Shown: positions 50,310 to 60,446, counted from the first letter of the stretch. The stretch: DNA of 64,000 bases from Winogradskyella eximia (GCF_003386165.1 NZ_QRDV01000004.1:124001-188000), one strand, 5' to 3'. Notes: generated by a model not told the origin, from the letters alone. Translations and numbers: made by a program.

Positions 50310-50876
50310 ATGAATAAGTTTAGCTTAATTCTATTTTCTATCTGGAGTATTTCGGGTTTTTCACAAGAAGAGGATGCTTTACCTTACCGTGAAATTCCGG
50401 ACTATTCCGATAATTATACAGCAGGTACGGTTGTGGCAAGAATGATTGACGCTTTAGGCTTTCGGTTTTATTGGGCTTCAAATACGTTATCAGAAAAGGA
50501 TTTGGCTTATAAAGCGACTGATGAAGGTAGAACATCATTAGCAACTATTGAGCATATTTATAGCTTATCAAAAACAATTGTAAACGCTACTCAAAAACAA
50601 TCCAACTCTAGAGATAAAGAGGATTTAAGTTATTCTGAATTACGATCTAAAACATTACAGAATTTAAAAATAGCTGCAGATATTTTACGGGAAAGCGATG
50701 ATATTTCTCAGTACAAAATTATTTTTGGTGAACGCGAAATCCCCTTTTGGAATCAGGTAAATGGACCAATAGCGGATGCAATTTGGCATTGTGGTCAGCT
50801 TGTAATTTATAGAAGGGTAACAGGTAATCCTATAAATCCCAAAGTGAATCATTTTTCCGGAAAAGTAAGTGATTAA
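50310..50876 (+). CDS. secreted DinB-like protein
   Basis: 188 aa with a short signal peptide (MNKFSLILFSIWSISGFSQ). Four-helix DinB-type pattern: RMIDALGFRFYWASNTL, TSLATIEHIYSLSKTIV and IADAIWHCGQLVIYRRVTGNP, in which His residues could form the usual metal triad. Function unknown. Starts 5 bases after the peptidase gene; probably the last gene of the operon starting at 46855 or 43674. Confidence 0.75.
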   Translation: MNKFSLILFSIWSISGFSQEEDALPYREIPDYSDNYTAGTVVARMIDALGFRFYWASNTLSEKDLAYKATDEGRTSLATIEHIYSLSKTIVNATQKQSNSRDKEDLSYSELRSKTLQNLKIAADILRESDDISQYKIIFGEREIPFWNQVNGPIADAIWHCGQLVIYRRVTGNPINPKVNHFSGKVSD

Positions 50877-50917
50877 TTAACATTGTAAAGTGGACTGTTT
50901 TTTAGACCAAAGATAAT

Positions 50918-51040
50918 TTAAATGTCATTTTTATCTTCTTCATCCTCTTTTTTCATTTTAAGATATTTAGATATTAGCCGCACTCCTAATCTTGCGAAAA
51001 GAATTACGGCGAATACCATTACTATATCTAAACCTGTCAT
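50918..51040 (-). CDS. 40-aa single-pass membrane peptide
   Basis: ATG at 51040 on the minus strand opens a 40-codon frame: MTGLDIVMVFAVILFARLGV followed by RLISKYLKMKKEDEEDKNDI and TAA. One hydrophobic helix with a positively charged flank and an acidic tail is a sensible small membrane protein. It begins 9 bases past the stop of the tricorn-type protease and may be translated from the same mRNA. Whether it is conserved cannot be tested here. Confidence 0.55.
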   Translation of the reverse strand: MTGLDIVMVFAVILFARLGVRLISKYLKMKKEDEEDKNDI

Positions 51041-51048
51041 AGATTATA

Positions 51049-54000
51049 TTAATTACCTGTTGCAGGTTTTGGGAACTTAGGCGCTTTAACTTCTGTTTTA
51101 ATACCTAGTTGTTTCATTAATTCTTCGATGGCTTTTTCGAGTTGTGGATCTTTTCCATTGGACAATGCTTTTGCGTCTTGTCTAACTTCTATGTCTGGTG
51201 CCACTCCTTCGTTTTCTGCAATCCATTTATTATTTATAGGATCAAACACAGCATTGTCTGGTGAGGTAAGTGAACCACCATCGATTAAAGCGTAATGTGT
51301 TGAGGATTTTACTAAACCTCCCCAAGTTGTCATACCTATAAGTTTACCAACATTCTGCTGTCTAAATACCCATGGGAAGAAATCTCCACCAGAACCCGCA
51401 AGTTCATTAATTAACAACACTTTTGGACCTAATATTCCTGCAGGAAGCGTTAACGGTTTGCCATTTGGTACTTCATTGGTTAAGCCAGCTCTTAAGCTAC
51501 GTGTCATTAAATCTACCATGTAATCATCTAATAAACCACCACCATTGAAGCGTTCATCAATAACAGCACCTTCTTTATCTTGTTGCGCAAAGTAATATCT
51601 ATTGAAAGAAACAAAACCAGGACCTCCTGTATTCGGAACCCAAATATATCCTAAACGACCGTTTGATAATTTGTCTACCAATCTACGATTATCCTCAACC
51701 CAAGTGCGTTGTCTTAAAGAATTTTCATTTGAAATAGGTTCTACGATCTCAGTCCAATGCCCTTTAAATTGAGGTTGGTCATTAATATGAAGAATAGTTT
51801 GTTTTCCTGAAGTGCCATCTAAATATTTATAGAAATTGTCATTAGCTTTTATTTCTTTTCCATTGATGCCTACAATATATTGACCTTCTTTTATGTTTAG
51901 TCCAGGCGCATCTAATGGTCCTGTTAATCCTGGATTCCAACTTTCAGTAGTGAAAATACGATCAATTTTCCAGTGGTTTTTATCGGTACTCATATCAGCA
52001 CCTAATAAACCAGTTGTAGATCTTTCGATATCTGGATAATCGCCTCCTCTAACAAAACTATGACCAACCGATAACTCACCATTCACTTGATCTAAGATGT
52101 AATATAAATCGGCACGATGCTTTATAAACGGAACCAATGGAGCGTAACGTTTGTAAACAACGTTCCAATCACGACCATGCATATTTGGATCGTAAAAATA
52201 ATCGCGTTCGTACCTCCAAGCTTCTTCAAACATTTGTTCCCATTCCGCGGAACGATCTAAATTCATTTGTAAATTAACCTTAAGGCGTTTACCACCTTTT
52301 GCATCTCCTCCTTTGGTGCTAATTACTTGCCAATCACCATTAATCTGAGCTAACATATGTTCTCCATTTGTGGTAACCGAAACTGAACGCACACCAGAAG
52401 CAAATTCTTTGTTTTTTTGTTCTTCAAGATTAAATTTGTGAAGTAGTGCGCCTCTATCATTTGGCACATATTCTGAGATAAACATAGATCCTTTAGGACC
52501 AGCAATGATATACCCATAATTTCTTGTAGGTATTGGTAATGCTAGTGTACGGCGACCAATATTTTCAAAATCGATAAGCATTGTTTTATTGTCATCTTCC
52601 TTTTTTTCTTTGGAATCTTTATCCTCTTTTTTGTCATCAGGTTTCTCTTCATCTTCTTTTTTAATGTCTTCTTCATCACTTTTTGGTTTAAAAGGAGAAT
52701 CATCATTAGCATCTAAATTAATAACATAAGCAGCGTAGGCAGGATTTGCTGTCATAGAACTTGTGTTTGCCCAACCTGATCCAAGCGCAACATCCGTACT
52801 CGCTAAAAAGTAAAGTTGTTTTTTATTCAAATCCCAAGCCGGTGAAAAGGAATCTGCAAAAGCATCGGTAATTGGTGTAGTCCTATCTTTCTCAATAGAG
52901 TAAATATAAATTTGTCTAAAGTTATTGGAAGCCGATTTTTCATAAGCAATCCATTTACTATCTGGAGACCACTTTAATTCAATACTATTACGTTCTAGGT
53001 TATTGCCACCAATATCGATGGTTTTAACTTTTTTAGTTTCTAAGTTTACAAAACGCAAACGTACATCATCATCAACAAAGGCAATGTGCTTTCCGTCTGG
53101 AGACCAAGCAGGATTCCAAGCTAATTTAGATTCACCAATAGTAATCGTTTCAGGTTTTGATAAACCATCTTGATCAGAAATCATTAAAGCATAATTTTTT
53201 CTATCGGCATCAGAAAACCAAGCAATTTTATCTCCTTTTGGTGACCAAATAGGCCGTCTATCTGCTGTGCCGGAGCTTTCAGTAATATTTCTAGAATCTC
53301 CAAATTCTACTGGAATTGTAAAGATATCTCCACGAGATTGCATAATGGCACGTTTACCATTCGGTGATAAGGATGCTGAACGTGTGGAGTTGGAAACATC
53401 TTCCCATTTAGTTTCAGACCATGGAAAATCACCAACAACAGTAATTGATAGTTGGGTATGCTTACCTGTTGAAATATTCATGGTATGTAAATAACCATCG
53501 CGTTCATACACCAAAGTATCCTCATTACCGCTTAGCCATTTAATGTCAGAACCTTTAAAGGTTGTAATTTGTTGCATTGATTTTGTCTTCGGATTGTAAG
53601 ACCAAATATTCGCGACTAAATCGCGATCAGATAGAAAATAAATGTTTTCACCTAACCAAATCGGTTGGATATCGGTGGTTTTTTTATTTGGAAGTAACAC
53701 TTCATTCTGAGTTTTTAAGTCTAATATAATAAGTGGCGTATTTTGTCCTCCTCTATAGGCGCGCCATTCTTCATCCCAACGATCCATTTTGTCTAAAATC
53801 AACTGCGTTCCATCTGGTGAATAAGCCCCATCATTACTCCATTGTTTCGTTAAGAGTTGTGGTGCTCCGCCTTCAATCGAAATCGTGTAAAGTCTATTAT
53901 ATGGTCGTGGTGCTGTTTCTCTATTACTCGCAAATAAGATATGCTTTCCATCATTTGTCCAACCTCTAACGGTAGAGCCGCTAGGATGCCATGTTAAGCG

Positions 54001-54318
54001 TTTTGGCTCTCCACCATTTTTAGAAACCACATAGACGTTGTTTTTGCCAGCTCTGTTAGAACTAAATGCAATCCAATTGCCATCTGGAGAAAAATAAGGG
54101 TTAGATTCCACGGCAGCAGTAGAAGTGATGCGCTTAGATTCACTAGAGTTTAATGAAGAAACCCAAATATCACTTCCATAGGTATATGTAATATGAGTAG
54201 CACTTATATCGGGTTGACGAAGTAATCTTGTGCCTTGAGCGAATGTGATCAAGCTTGAAAATAGAAATAATATAACGAAATACGAGGTTTGGAGATACGT
54301 TTTGAGTTGGAATTTCAT
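51049..54318 (-). CDS. tricorn-type S41 protease, secreted
   Basis: 1089 aa with a signal peptide ending near FAQG. Residues about 25-330 and 340-690 hold WD40-like/TolB-type beta-propeller blades (NPYFSPDGNWIAFSSNR, AWNPAWSPDGKHIAFVDDD and others). A Lys/Asp/Glu-rich insert (KEDEEKPDDKKEDKDSKEKK region) lies near 545-580. Then come the tricorn core, a PDZ domain (about 770-850) and the S41 catalytic domain with NELAGSGGDFFPWVFRQ (nucleophile Ser). Tricorn trims peptides made by other proteases; in Bacteroidota it is exported. Monocistronic apart from the small frame that follows. Confidence 0.93.
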   Translation of the reverse strand: MKFQLKTYLQTSYFVILFLFSSLITFAQGTRLLRQPDISATHITYTYGSDIWVSSLNSSESKRITSTAAVESNPYFSPDGNWIAFSSNRAGKNNVYVVSKNGGEPKRLTWHPSGSTVRGWTNDGKHILFASNRETAPRPYNRLYTISIEGGAPQLLTKQWSNDGAYSPDGTQLILDKMDRWDEEWRAYRGGQNTPLIILDLKTQNEVLLPNKKTTDIQPIWLGENIYFLSDRDLVANIWSYNPKTKSMQQITTFKGSDIKWLSGNEDTLVYERDGYLHTMNISTGKHTQLSITVVGDFPWSETKWEDVSNSTRSASLSPNGKRAIMQSRGDIFTIPVEFGDSRNITESSGTADRRPIWSPKGDKIAWFSDADRKNYALMISDQDGLSKPETITIGESKLAWNPAWSPDGKHIAFVDDDVRLRFVNLETKKVKTIDIGGNNLERNSIELKWSPDSKWIAYEKSASNNFRQIYIYSIEKDRTTPITDAFADSFSPAWDLNKKQLYFLASTDVALGSGWANTSSMTANPAYAAYVINLDANDDSPFKPKSDEEDIKKEDEEKPDDKKEDKDSKEKKEDDNKTMLIDFENIGRRTLALPIPTRNYGYIIAGPKGSMFISEYVPNDRGALLHKFNLEEQKNKEFASGVRSVSVTTNGEHMLAQINGDWQVISTKGGDAKGGKRLKVNLQMNLDRSAEWEQMFEEAWRYERDYFYDPNMHGRDWNVVYKRYAPLVPFIKHRADLYYILDQVNGELSVGHSFVRGGDYPDIERSTTGLLGADMSTDKNHWKIDRIFTTESWNPGLTGPLDAPGLNIKEGQYIVGINGKEIKANDNFYKYLDGTSGKQTILHINDQPQFKGHWTEIVEPISNENSLRQRTWVEDNRRLVDKLSNGRLGYIWVPNTGGPGFVSFNRYYFAQQDKEGAVIDERFNGGGLLDDYMVDLMTRSLRAGLTNEVPNGKPLTLPAGILGPKVLLINELAGSGGDFFPWVFRQQNVGKLIGMTTWGGLVKSSTHYALIDGGSLTSPDNAVFDPINNKWIAENEGVAPDIEVRQDAKALSNGKDPQLEKAIEELMKQLGIKTEVKAPKFPKPATGN

Positions 54319-54359
54319 GAGATGTGATTGATTGAATTAATAAGATTGATGTTCTAAAG

Positions 54360-55547
54360 TTACAAATAACTAAGCCACCATTTGTCTTTATTGTTGGTTT
54401 TGTAATGCATATATGTTTTGCAGATTGGGTATAAAGCCAAAATAATAATTATCCAGATAAGGTACACTGTAAATAAAGGATAGCCATAACCTTGTAAAAT
54501 TCCTGAGTTCATTGTTTCATTGTCAAGAATCATGAGCTTCCAATCTTTTCCTGTAAGTAACAATCCAATAATTGCAGCTACATGAATGAAAAAGATGTGT
54601 AACATATAATAGAAGAAAGGTACTCTTCCAAAAACGAGTAAAAAATTGGTTGCAGTGTTTTTTATCGTTTCAATAAAATATAAGAAAAGTAAGGCTGGTC
54701 CTAAAGTGATTAAAATATATGCCAAAGATGGAGGGTATTTTGTGAGGTTAAAGAATGAAATTACTGTTTTTTCACTTGTATCTTGTATGGTCCATGGCAC
54801 TAAATCGGCGTAAAAATTAAATCCTCTCAAGGTAAAAAAGAATACTATAGCGGATATCCCAATGTATAGTAGCCATTTTTTTCTTAAAGCTTTTGAGGCG
54901 TCTTTTTTATAAAATTCTCCAAAACAATAGCCCAAGACTATAACACCAATCCATGGTAATATAGGATAAGAAAATGATACGTAATGTCCTTCTGAAAAAC
55001 TAAGAAACTGACCTTGATGAAGTATATACCATAGTATGGATGAGATACTATCTCCTTCTTTAATAATACCATCTAAGGTGTTATGTCCAAATACAATTAG
55101 AAGTCCAAGAGCAAGTATGATTCGTTTTGGGAGGTAAACAATGAGACCGAGTACAATCATACATAAACCAATTGCCCAAATGACTTGAAGATTAATAAAA
55201 CCAAAATTAACATCAAACCACCAAAGGAAATTATTAATAAAAATTTCCACGAAGATGAGCCATAATCCACGTGTAATTAAAAATTTTGAAAGTTCTTTTT
55301 TTGGTTTGTTCTGACCATATAAAAAAGCAGATGTTCCAGCAAGAAACACGAATACAGGCGCGCAGTAATGCGTAATAAAACGTGTTCCAAATAAAATGAT
55401 GTTTGTAGATTCTAAATTTTCAGGATAGTTTCCTGTGAATGCGTTAATATGAAAATAATCCCGTACATGGTCTAAAGCCATAATAACCATGACTAATCCT
55501 CTTAGGACGTCGATGGATTCTATTCTGTTTGATTTGATTGATGGCAT
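54360..55547 (-). CDS. DUF1624/heparan-alpha-glucosaminide N-acetyltransferase-like membrane protein
   Basis: 395 aa, about ten membrane helices. The N-terminal RIESIDVLRGLVMVIMALDHVRDYFH is the hallmark of DUF1624 and related acyltransferase-3-like membrane enzymes, with the conserved Arg-Gly and Asp-His. ITHYCAPVFVFLAGTSAFLYG and SYPILPWIGVIVLGYCFGEFY follow. It probably moves an acetyl group across the membrane to a sugar; the acceptor is unknown. 41 bases separate it from the tricorn gene downstream. Confidence 0.85.
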   Translation of the reverse strand: MPSIKSNRIESIDVLRGLVMVIMALDHVRDYFHINAFTGNYPENLESTNIILFGTRFITHYCAPVFVFLAGTSAFLYGQNKPKKELSKFLITRGLWLIFVEIFINNFLWWFDVNFGFINLQVIWAIGLCMIVLGLIVYLPKRIILALGLLIVFGHNTLDGIIKEGDSISSILWYILHQGQFLSFSEGHYVSFSYPILPWIGVIVLGYCFGEFYKKDASKALRKKWLLYIGISAIVFFFTLRGFNFYADLVPWTIQDTSEKTVISFFNLTKYPPSLAYILITLGPALLFLYFIETIKNTATNFLLVFGRVPFFYYMLHIFFIHVAAIIGLLLTGKDWKLMILDNETMNSGILQGYGYPLFTVYLIWIIIILALYPICKTYMHYKTNNKDKWWLSYL

Positions 55548-55653
55548 CTGTCTTTTAGCTCGTTTTAAAAGACTTAGGGAATGCTAAAAATAGTTAAAAA
55601 TTATGAAACAGTTTAAATGAAGAATTATTCAAAATATAAAAAAACGAATCTTG

Positions 55654-56679
55654 TTACAGTTTTATTTCTTCTGACTTACCATATTCGTCTTTATAGATTT
55701 TAACTAAAGCCATAAAGATACTTACTAATAAAGGCCCAAAAATCAATCCTATAAAGCCAAAAAGAGGCACTCCCACAATCACACCAATTAGTGTAATTAA
55801 AGGATGGACGTTATCTATTTTTTGTAAAACGTATAATCTAATGATATTGTCTGTGGAACCTACTACTACAAAACCATAAACTAAAATTCCCCAAGCTTCA
55901 AAAGTATTACCTGTAGACAACGTTAAAATAAATACAGGTAAAATACCAACTAAAGTGCCCACAAACGGAATCATAGAGCCAATAGTGACAATTACAAACC
56001 AAAATAGAGGATCTTCAATACCAAAAATTAGAAAACCTATTAATGCAATAATACCTTGTGCCAATGCTACTAAAGGAATTCCAATAGCGTTAGACTTTAC
56101 CATGCTCTGAACTTCTCTGCCTATTTCATTAATGTTGTCATTATTCATAGGAATGTAATGACGTAACGATTGCCTTAATTCCTTTCGGTTTGTTAACATA
56201 AAATAGAGCATAAAATACATTAGTCCTATGGCAATAAATAGATTAAAGGTATTGCCTGCCATGCTCTGTATACTTTCAGATAGCCATGTTGTTATAGATT
56301 CTGTATCAATTTGAGAATTAAAATCAATGCCTGTTTTAAATTTTAATTGACCGACTTGGGTTTTAAACGCATCTATTACTTTTTCACTATTACTAGCAAC
56401 TTCAGAAATTTTATTCCCTAACATTATACCAAAACCAGTTAATGGTATCATTACAACAACAAAAGAACCTAGCATTAACATTAATGCTGCTATAGAAGGT
56501 TTCCAGTTATACTGATGAACCAACCGTTTCATCAATTTTCTAAGAAGTATATAAAACGTAATAGCTCCCAAAACACCGCTGAGGTATGGCAGCATTTCGC
56601 TAAAAATTAAACTACCAATAAGTAAAATGAGTAGTAAAACAAATACTTGTCGGATTATTTTGGGTGGAATTTGTGTCAT
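55654..56679 (-). CDS. AI-2E family transporter
   Basis: 341 aa from the ATG at 56679 (MTQIPPKIIRQVF); a longer frame to 56703 adds eight unlikely residues. About eight membrane helices, with the PF01594 features: VFVLLLILLIGSLIFSEMLPYL, LPYLSGVLGAITFYILLRKLMK, a soluble middle part, ALAQGIIALIGFLIFGIEDPLFW and PFVGTLVGILPVFIL. The family includes Na+/H+ antiporters and exporters of unknown substrate; the AI-2 link does not hold for most members. Confidence 0.9.
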   Translation of the reverse strand: MTQIPPKIIRQVFVLLLILLIGSLIFSEMLPYLSGVLGAITFYILLRKLMKRLVHQYNWKPSIAALMLMLGSFVVVMIPLTGFGIMLGNKISEVASNSEKVIDAFKTQVGQLKFKTGIDFNSQIDTESITTWLSESIQSMAGNTFNLFIAIGLMYFMLYFMLTNRKELRQSLRHYIPMNNDNINEIGREVQSMVKSNAIGIPLVALAQGIIALIGFLIFGIEDPLFWFVIVTIGSMIPFVGTLVGILPVFILTLSTGNTFEAWGILVYGFVVVGSTDNIIRLYVLQKIDNVHPLITLIGVIVGVPLFGFIGLIFGPLLVSIFMALVKIYKDEYGKSEEIKL

Positions 56680-56779
56680 ATATAAGTATTGGGATATAAC
56701 CAAAGGTAGCTTTAAACCTTTGGTTAGATTACTTTAAATACACAAATGATTAACCCAATTGAGATAAATAAAGGTGTTT

Positions 56780-57985
56780 TTAAATGGTTATTTCTACTTG
56801 ATTTTGCAAGATGTCATCAAAAGTTTCGCGTTTTCTAATAAGCTGTGCTTTTCCTTTGTAAAGTAATACTTCTGCTGGTCGGTAACGCGAGTTGTAGTTA
56901 CTAGCCATAGAATAACAATAGGCACCAGCATTTTTAAAACAAAGGATATCACCTTCATTTATTTCAGAAATTCTTCGGTTATTAGCAAATGTATCTGTCT
57001 CACAGATATAACCAACAACAGAATAAAAACGTTCACGTCCTTTTGGGTTAGAAATATTTAAAATGTCATGTTGAGAACCATATAACATTGGTCTTATTAA
57101 ATGATTAAAACCAGAATCTATCTGAGCAAAAACAGTTGAGGTGGTTTGTTTAACCACATTAACTTTAGCTAAAAATACACCAGCTTCGCTCACTAAAAAT
57201 TTACCAGGCTCAAAAGCCAAGGTTAAATCTCTACCGTATTCTTTACAGAATTCATTAAAACGCTTAGATAATTTTTCGCCTAACTCTTCAATATTAGTTT
57301 CAATGTCCCCTTTTTTGTACGGGACTTTAAATCCAGAACCAAAATCTATAAACTCAAGAGTTTTGAAATTTTTTGCCGTTTCAAAAAGAATTTCACTAGC
57401 ATATAAAAAGACGTCAATATCAAGAATATCACTACCAGTATGCATGTGAATACCATTAATAGTCATTTTAGTATTCTCAACAATACGAAGTAATAAAGGA
57501 ATCTGATGAATTGAAATCCCGAATTTACTATCAATATGACCAACCGAAATATTAGTATTTCCACCTGCCATAACATGTGGATTTATTCTTATACAAACTG
57601 GCACTTTAGGATGTTTAGTTCCAAATTGTTCTAGTATAGATAGATTATCAATATTTATCTGTACACCTAATTTTGCAGCTTCTTCAATTTCTTCAAGCGA
57701 AACACCATTTGGTGTAAAAATAATATCCTCTGGTTTAAAACCTGCTTTTAAACCCAATCGCAATTCTTGTATGGAAACGGTATCAATTCCAGAACCTAAC
57801 TTATTAAATAATTTTAAAACTGAAATATTTGAAAGTGCCTTAACAGCATAATTCAACTTTAGCTGTTTTACCTTACTAAATGCTTTTGTTAATCGTTTAT
57901 ATTGAAATTCTATTTTTTCAGCATCATAAACATATACAGGACTTCCAAAATCCTTCGCAATTTGTAATAAGGTATTTTCCTTCAT
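56780..57985 (-). CDS. lysA: diaminopimelate decarboxylase
   Basis: 401 aa from ATG at 57985 (MKENTLLQIAKDFGSPVYVYD); the frame extends to 58120 but that part overlaps the divergent gene. Fold III PLP enzyme making lysine from meso-diaminopimelate. PLP lysine in LNYAVKALSNISVLK (near residue 45), HIDSKFGI, GIHMHTGSDI, LAFEPGKFLVSEAG and the catalytic Cys in GYICETDTFANNR with DILCFKNAGAYCYSMASNYNSR are all present. Confidence 0.95.
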   Translation of the reverse strand: MKENTLLQIAKDFGSPVYVYDAEKIEFQYKRLTKAFSKVKQLKLNYAVKALSNISVLKLFNKLGSGIDTVSIQELRLGLKAGFKPEDIIFTPNGVSLEEIEEAAKLGVQINIDNLSILEQFGTKHPKVPVCIRINPHVMAGGNTNISVGHIDSKFGISIHQIPLLLRIVENTKMTINGIHMHTGSDILDIDVFLYASEILFETAKNFKTLEFIDFGSGFKVPYKKGDIETNIEELGEKLSKRFNEFCKEYGRDLTLAFEPGKFLVSEAGVFLAKVNVVKQTTSTVFAQIDSGFNHLIRPMLYGSQHDILNISNPKGRERFYSVVGYICETDTFANNRRISEINEGDILCFKNAGAYCYSMASNYNSRYRPAEVLLYKGKAQLIRKRETFDDILQNQVEITI

Positions 57986-58093
57986 TTTTTTAGGTCTTAA
58001 ATTTATAGGGCGAAAATAGAAGTAATCCTTGTTATAAACATAAAAATGATAAAATATTGCTATTTTTACACAAAATGTTAAATAATTAACAAA

Positions 58094-58750
58094 ATGAAAA
58101 CTATTGCGTCTTGTGTTCAAGAAATTATTGTAGCAAGTCCCTTTTTAGAAGAAGGATTATCTAGAGAAATAATAAATTTTTCTGCTCTAGCTAAAGATTT
58201 AAATGCACCCATTTCTGCCATGTTACACAAACCAGTAAAAGATGGAGCTATAATGATGGCCTTGAGACGTTATCAACAACCTTTAAATCTAGAGAATTCT
58301 AAAAATGTACGGAAAGCGTTTAATGAATTAGGAGATATTACAGTGCGTTCTAATTTAAGCGATTTTACATTTCAAAATTCAAAAACCTTAATCTACAGCC
58401 ATTCTCAAATTTTGGAAAAAATTAGTGAAAACCATCAAATATTCTATGCATTTACTCGTGGAATGTTTGAAAGCAATATTATTATTTCGACGTCAGAAAA
58501 AGAAAGCGTTCTCAAAGCTTTTAAAAATGAAACGCAAATAGGATTACAAGAAAAATTGTCTGCCATTAGTATTTATTTACCTAAGGGTAATTCTAAAATA
58601 GTGGGTCTATATTATCAAATATTTAAACGTTTAGCTTGGGAAAACATTACATTATATGAAGTGGTTTCTACCACAAATGAATTTACAATTGTGGTTGAGG
58701 ATCATTTGGTAGATAAAGCGTTTTCAGCTATTAAGCGTTTAATAGACTAA
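58094..58750 (+). CDS. conserved-looking protein with C-terminal ACT-like domain, divergent from lysA
   Basis: 218 aa. The N-terminal part (MKTIASCVQEIIVASPFLEEGLSREIINFSALAKDL) is helical and resembles small DNA-binding or regulatory modules; the C-terminal LSAISIYLPKGNSKIVGLYYQIFKRLAWENITLYEVVSTTNEFTIVVEDHLVDKAFSAIKRLI is an ACT-like beta-alpha-beta unit of the aspartokinase type. It shares a 108-base divergent intergenic region with lysA, so a lysine-responsive role is an attractive guess. No kinase domain is present. Confidence 0.7.
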   Translation: MKTIASCVQEIIVASPFLEEGLSREIINFSALAKDLNAPISAMLHKPVKDGAIMMALRRYQQPLNLENSKNVRKAFNELGDITVRSNLSDFTFQNSKTLIYSHSQILEKISENHQIFYAFTRGMFESNIIISTSEKESVLKAFKNETQIGLQEKLSAISIYLPKGNSKIVGLYYQIFKRLAWENITLYEVVSTTNEFTIVVEDHLVDKAFSAIKRLID

Positions 58751-58802
58751 TGGATAAATTTAAAACTGAATATAGTAATACATAAAACAGTAATAAAAAC
58801 AA

Positions 58803-58833
58803 TTGGTAGAAACTATTAGTATGCTTATTTTTG
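58803..58833 (+). promoter_or_regulatory. sucC promoter
   Basis: TTG at 58803-58805, 20 bases, TATTTTTG at 58826-58833, 26 bases before the sucC ATG. Fits TTG-N17-23-TAnnTTTG. Confidence 0.65.
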
Positions 58834-58859
58834 TTCGACCAATAAATTTCTGATTAAAA

Positions 58860-60050
58860 ATGAATTTACACGAATATCAAGGAAAAGAATTATTAAGCAG
58901 TTTTGGAGTACGAATCCAACGAGGAATTGTAGCTCATAGTGCTAAAGAGGCTGTAGATGCAGCAAAGCAATTAACAGCCGAAACAGCAACAGGTTGGCAT
59001 GTTATTAAAGCACAAGTTCATGCAGGTGGACGTGGAAAAGGTGGAGGCGTTAAGTTGGCTAAAAACCTTAAAGAAGTTGAAGAAATTGCAGGACAAATCA
59101 TAGGTATGGATTTGGTAACACCTCAAACTTCTGCGGAAGGTAAGCGTGTTCATCAAGTTTTAGTTGCTGAAGATGTTTATTATCCAGGTGAATTTGAGCC
59201 GAATGAATATTACATGTCTGTATTATTAAATCGTGCTAATGGAAGAAATATGATTGTATATTCTACAGAAGGTGGAATGGACATTGAAACGGTTGCTGAA
59301 GAAACTCCAGAATTAATACATAATGAAGAGATTGATCCTGCAACTGGGATTTTACCTTTTCAAGCGCGTCGTATAGCTTTTAACTTAGGGTTGTCTGGTA
59401 CTGCTTTTAAAGAAATGACAAAATTTGTTACGGCTTTATATACAGCTTACGATAAATCTGATGCCTCTTTATTTGAAATCAATCCTGTTTTAAAAACAAG
59501 TGATAGTAAAATAATGGCTGTTGATGCTAAAGTAACTTTAGATGATAACGCTTTATACAGACATAGAGATTTAGCTGAATTACGTGATTTACGTGAAGAA
59601 AACCAGATTGAAGTTGAAGCAGGTGCTTTAGGCTTAAACTATGTCGACTTAGACGGAAACGTTGGTTGTATGGTTAATGGTGCTGGTTTAGCAATGGCAA
59701 CTATGGATTTAATTAAGCAAGCAGGTGGTGAGCCAGCTAACTTTTTAGATGTTGGTGGTACTGCTGATGCGGCTAGAGTAGAAGCAGCTTTTAAAATTAT
59801 TTTAAAAGATCCTGCTGTAAAAGCGATCTTAATTAACATTTTTGGTGGTATTGTACGTTGTGACAGAGTTGCTCAAGGTGTAATTGACGCATATAAAAAC
59901 ATGGGTAACATTACAGTGCCAATTATTGTACGTTTACAAGGAACCAATGCAGACATTGCTAAGAAATTGATTGACAATTCTGGTTTAGATGTAATGAGTG
60001 CAACTGAATTCCAAGAAGCAGCTGATAAGGTGCAACAAGTTTTAGGATAA
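58860..60050 (+). CDS. sucC: succinyl-CoA ligase (ADP-forming) beta subunit
   Basis: 396 aa. TCA-cycle enzyme; the beta subunit binds ATP and succinate. ATP-grasp domain from the N-terminus ([35 protein letters not shown]), then LFEINPV, and the CoA-ligase domain with [36 protein letters not shown] and [18 protein letters not shown] strong terminator follows; sucD is not adjacent, which is common in flavobacteria. Confidence 0.96.
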   Translation: MNLHEYQGKELLSSFGVRIQRGIVAHSAKEAVDAAKQLTAETATGWHVIKAQVHAGGRGKGGGVKLAKNLKEVEEIAGQIIGMDLVTPQTSAEGKRVHQVLVAEDVYYPGEFEPNEYYMSVLLNRANGRNMIVYSTEGGMDIETVAEETPELIHNEEIDPATGILPFQARRIAFNLGLSGTAFKEMTKFVTALYTAYDKSDASLFEINPVLKTSDSKIMAVDAKVTLDDNALYRHRDLAELRDLREENQIEVEAGALGLNYVDLDGNVGCMVNGAGLAMATMDLIKQAGGEPANFLDVGGTADAARVEAAFKIILKDPAVKAILINIFGGIVRCDRVAQGVIDAYKNMGNITVPIIVRLQGTNADIAKKLIDNSGLDVMSATEFQEAADKVQQVLG

Positions 60051-60074
60051 ACATTATGTTCTTTCAGGTTTCCA

Positions 60075-60089
60075 AAACCTGACAGGTTT
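60075..60089. repeat. 15-bp perfect palindrome AAACCTG-A-CAGGTTT
   Basis: Located 25 bases after sucC and before its terminator. A further CAGGTTT lies just upstream at 60065-60071. Palindromes of this type (CCTGACAGG) are, as far as I know, frequent dispersed elements in Bacteroidota intergenic DNA. Confidence 0.5.
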
Positions 60090-60101
60090 AATATATTGAT
60101 A

Positions 60102-60140
60102 AAAAAAGAGCAACATTTTTATAATGTTGCTCTTTTTTTT
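60102..60140. terminator. bidirectional terminator after sucC
   Basis: AAAGAGCAACATT and AATGTTGCTCTTT form a 13-bp perfect stem around a 5-base loop, flanked by A-run and T-run; it serves sucC and the convergent DUF1456 gene. Confidence 0.92.
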
Positions 60141-60393
60141 ATTTGGGTGTATTGGGTTTCTTTTCCCCTTTTTTAGGCATTGGTCCTCGTAAATGAATAA
60201 TTAATCCGTTCAAGAAATTTCTAAGAATTTGATCTCCACATTCCATATATTTTGGATGATCTTCATTTCTAAACATAGCATTTAATTCACTTTTAGAAAT
60301 TCTGAAATCTACTAATTCTAATATTTTTACAATATCATCATCTCTAAGTTTATGAGCGACTCTAAGCTTTTTGAATATGTCGTTGTTTGTCAT
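60139..60393 (-). CDS. DUF1456 family protein (YehS-like, single repeat)
   Basis: 84 aa. MTNNDIFKKLRVAHKLRDDDIVKILELVDFRISKSELNAMFRNEDHPKYMECGDQILRNFLNGLIIHLRG is one complete DUF1456 unit; E. coli YehS has two in 156 aa, so this is a half-length member, which should dimerise. Function unknown. Confidence 0.85.
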   Translation of the reverse strand: MTNNDIFKKLRVAHKLRDDDIVKILELVDFRISKSELNAMFRNEDHPKYMECGDQILRNFLNGLIIHLRGPMPKKGEKKPNTPK

Positions 60394-60446
60394 TTTATGT
60401 TTTAATTATAGTGTTATTATTGGTTTGTGCTTCAAGTATAATAAAA

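Noticed and set aside
57986..58120. Longer N-terminus for LysA
   Set aside because: It would overlap the start of the divergent gene at 58094 and adds residues not found in the family.
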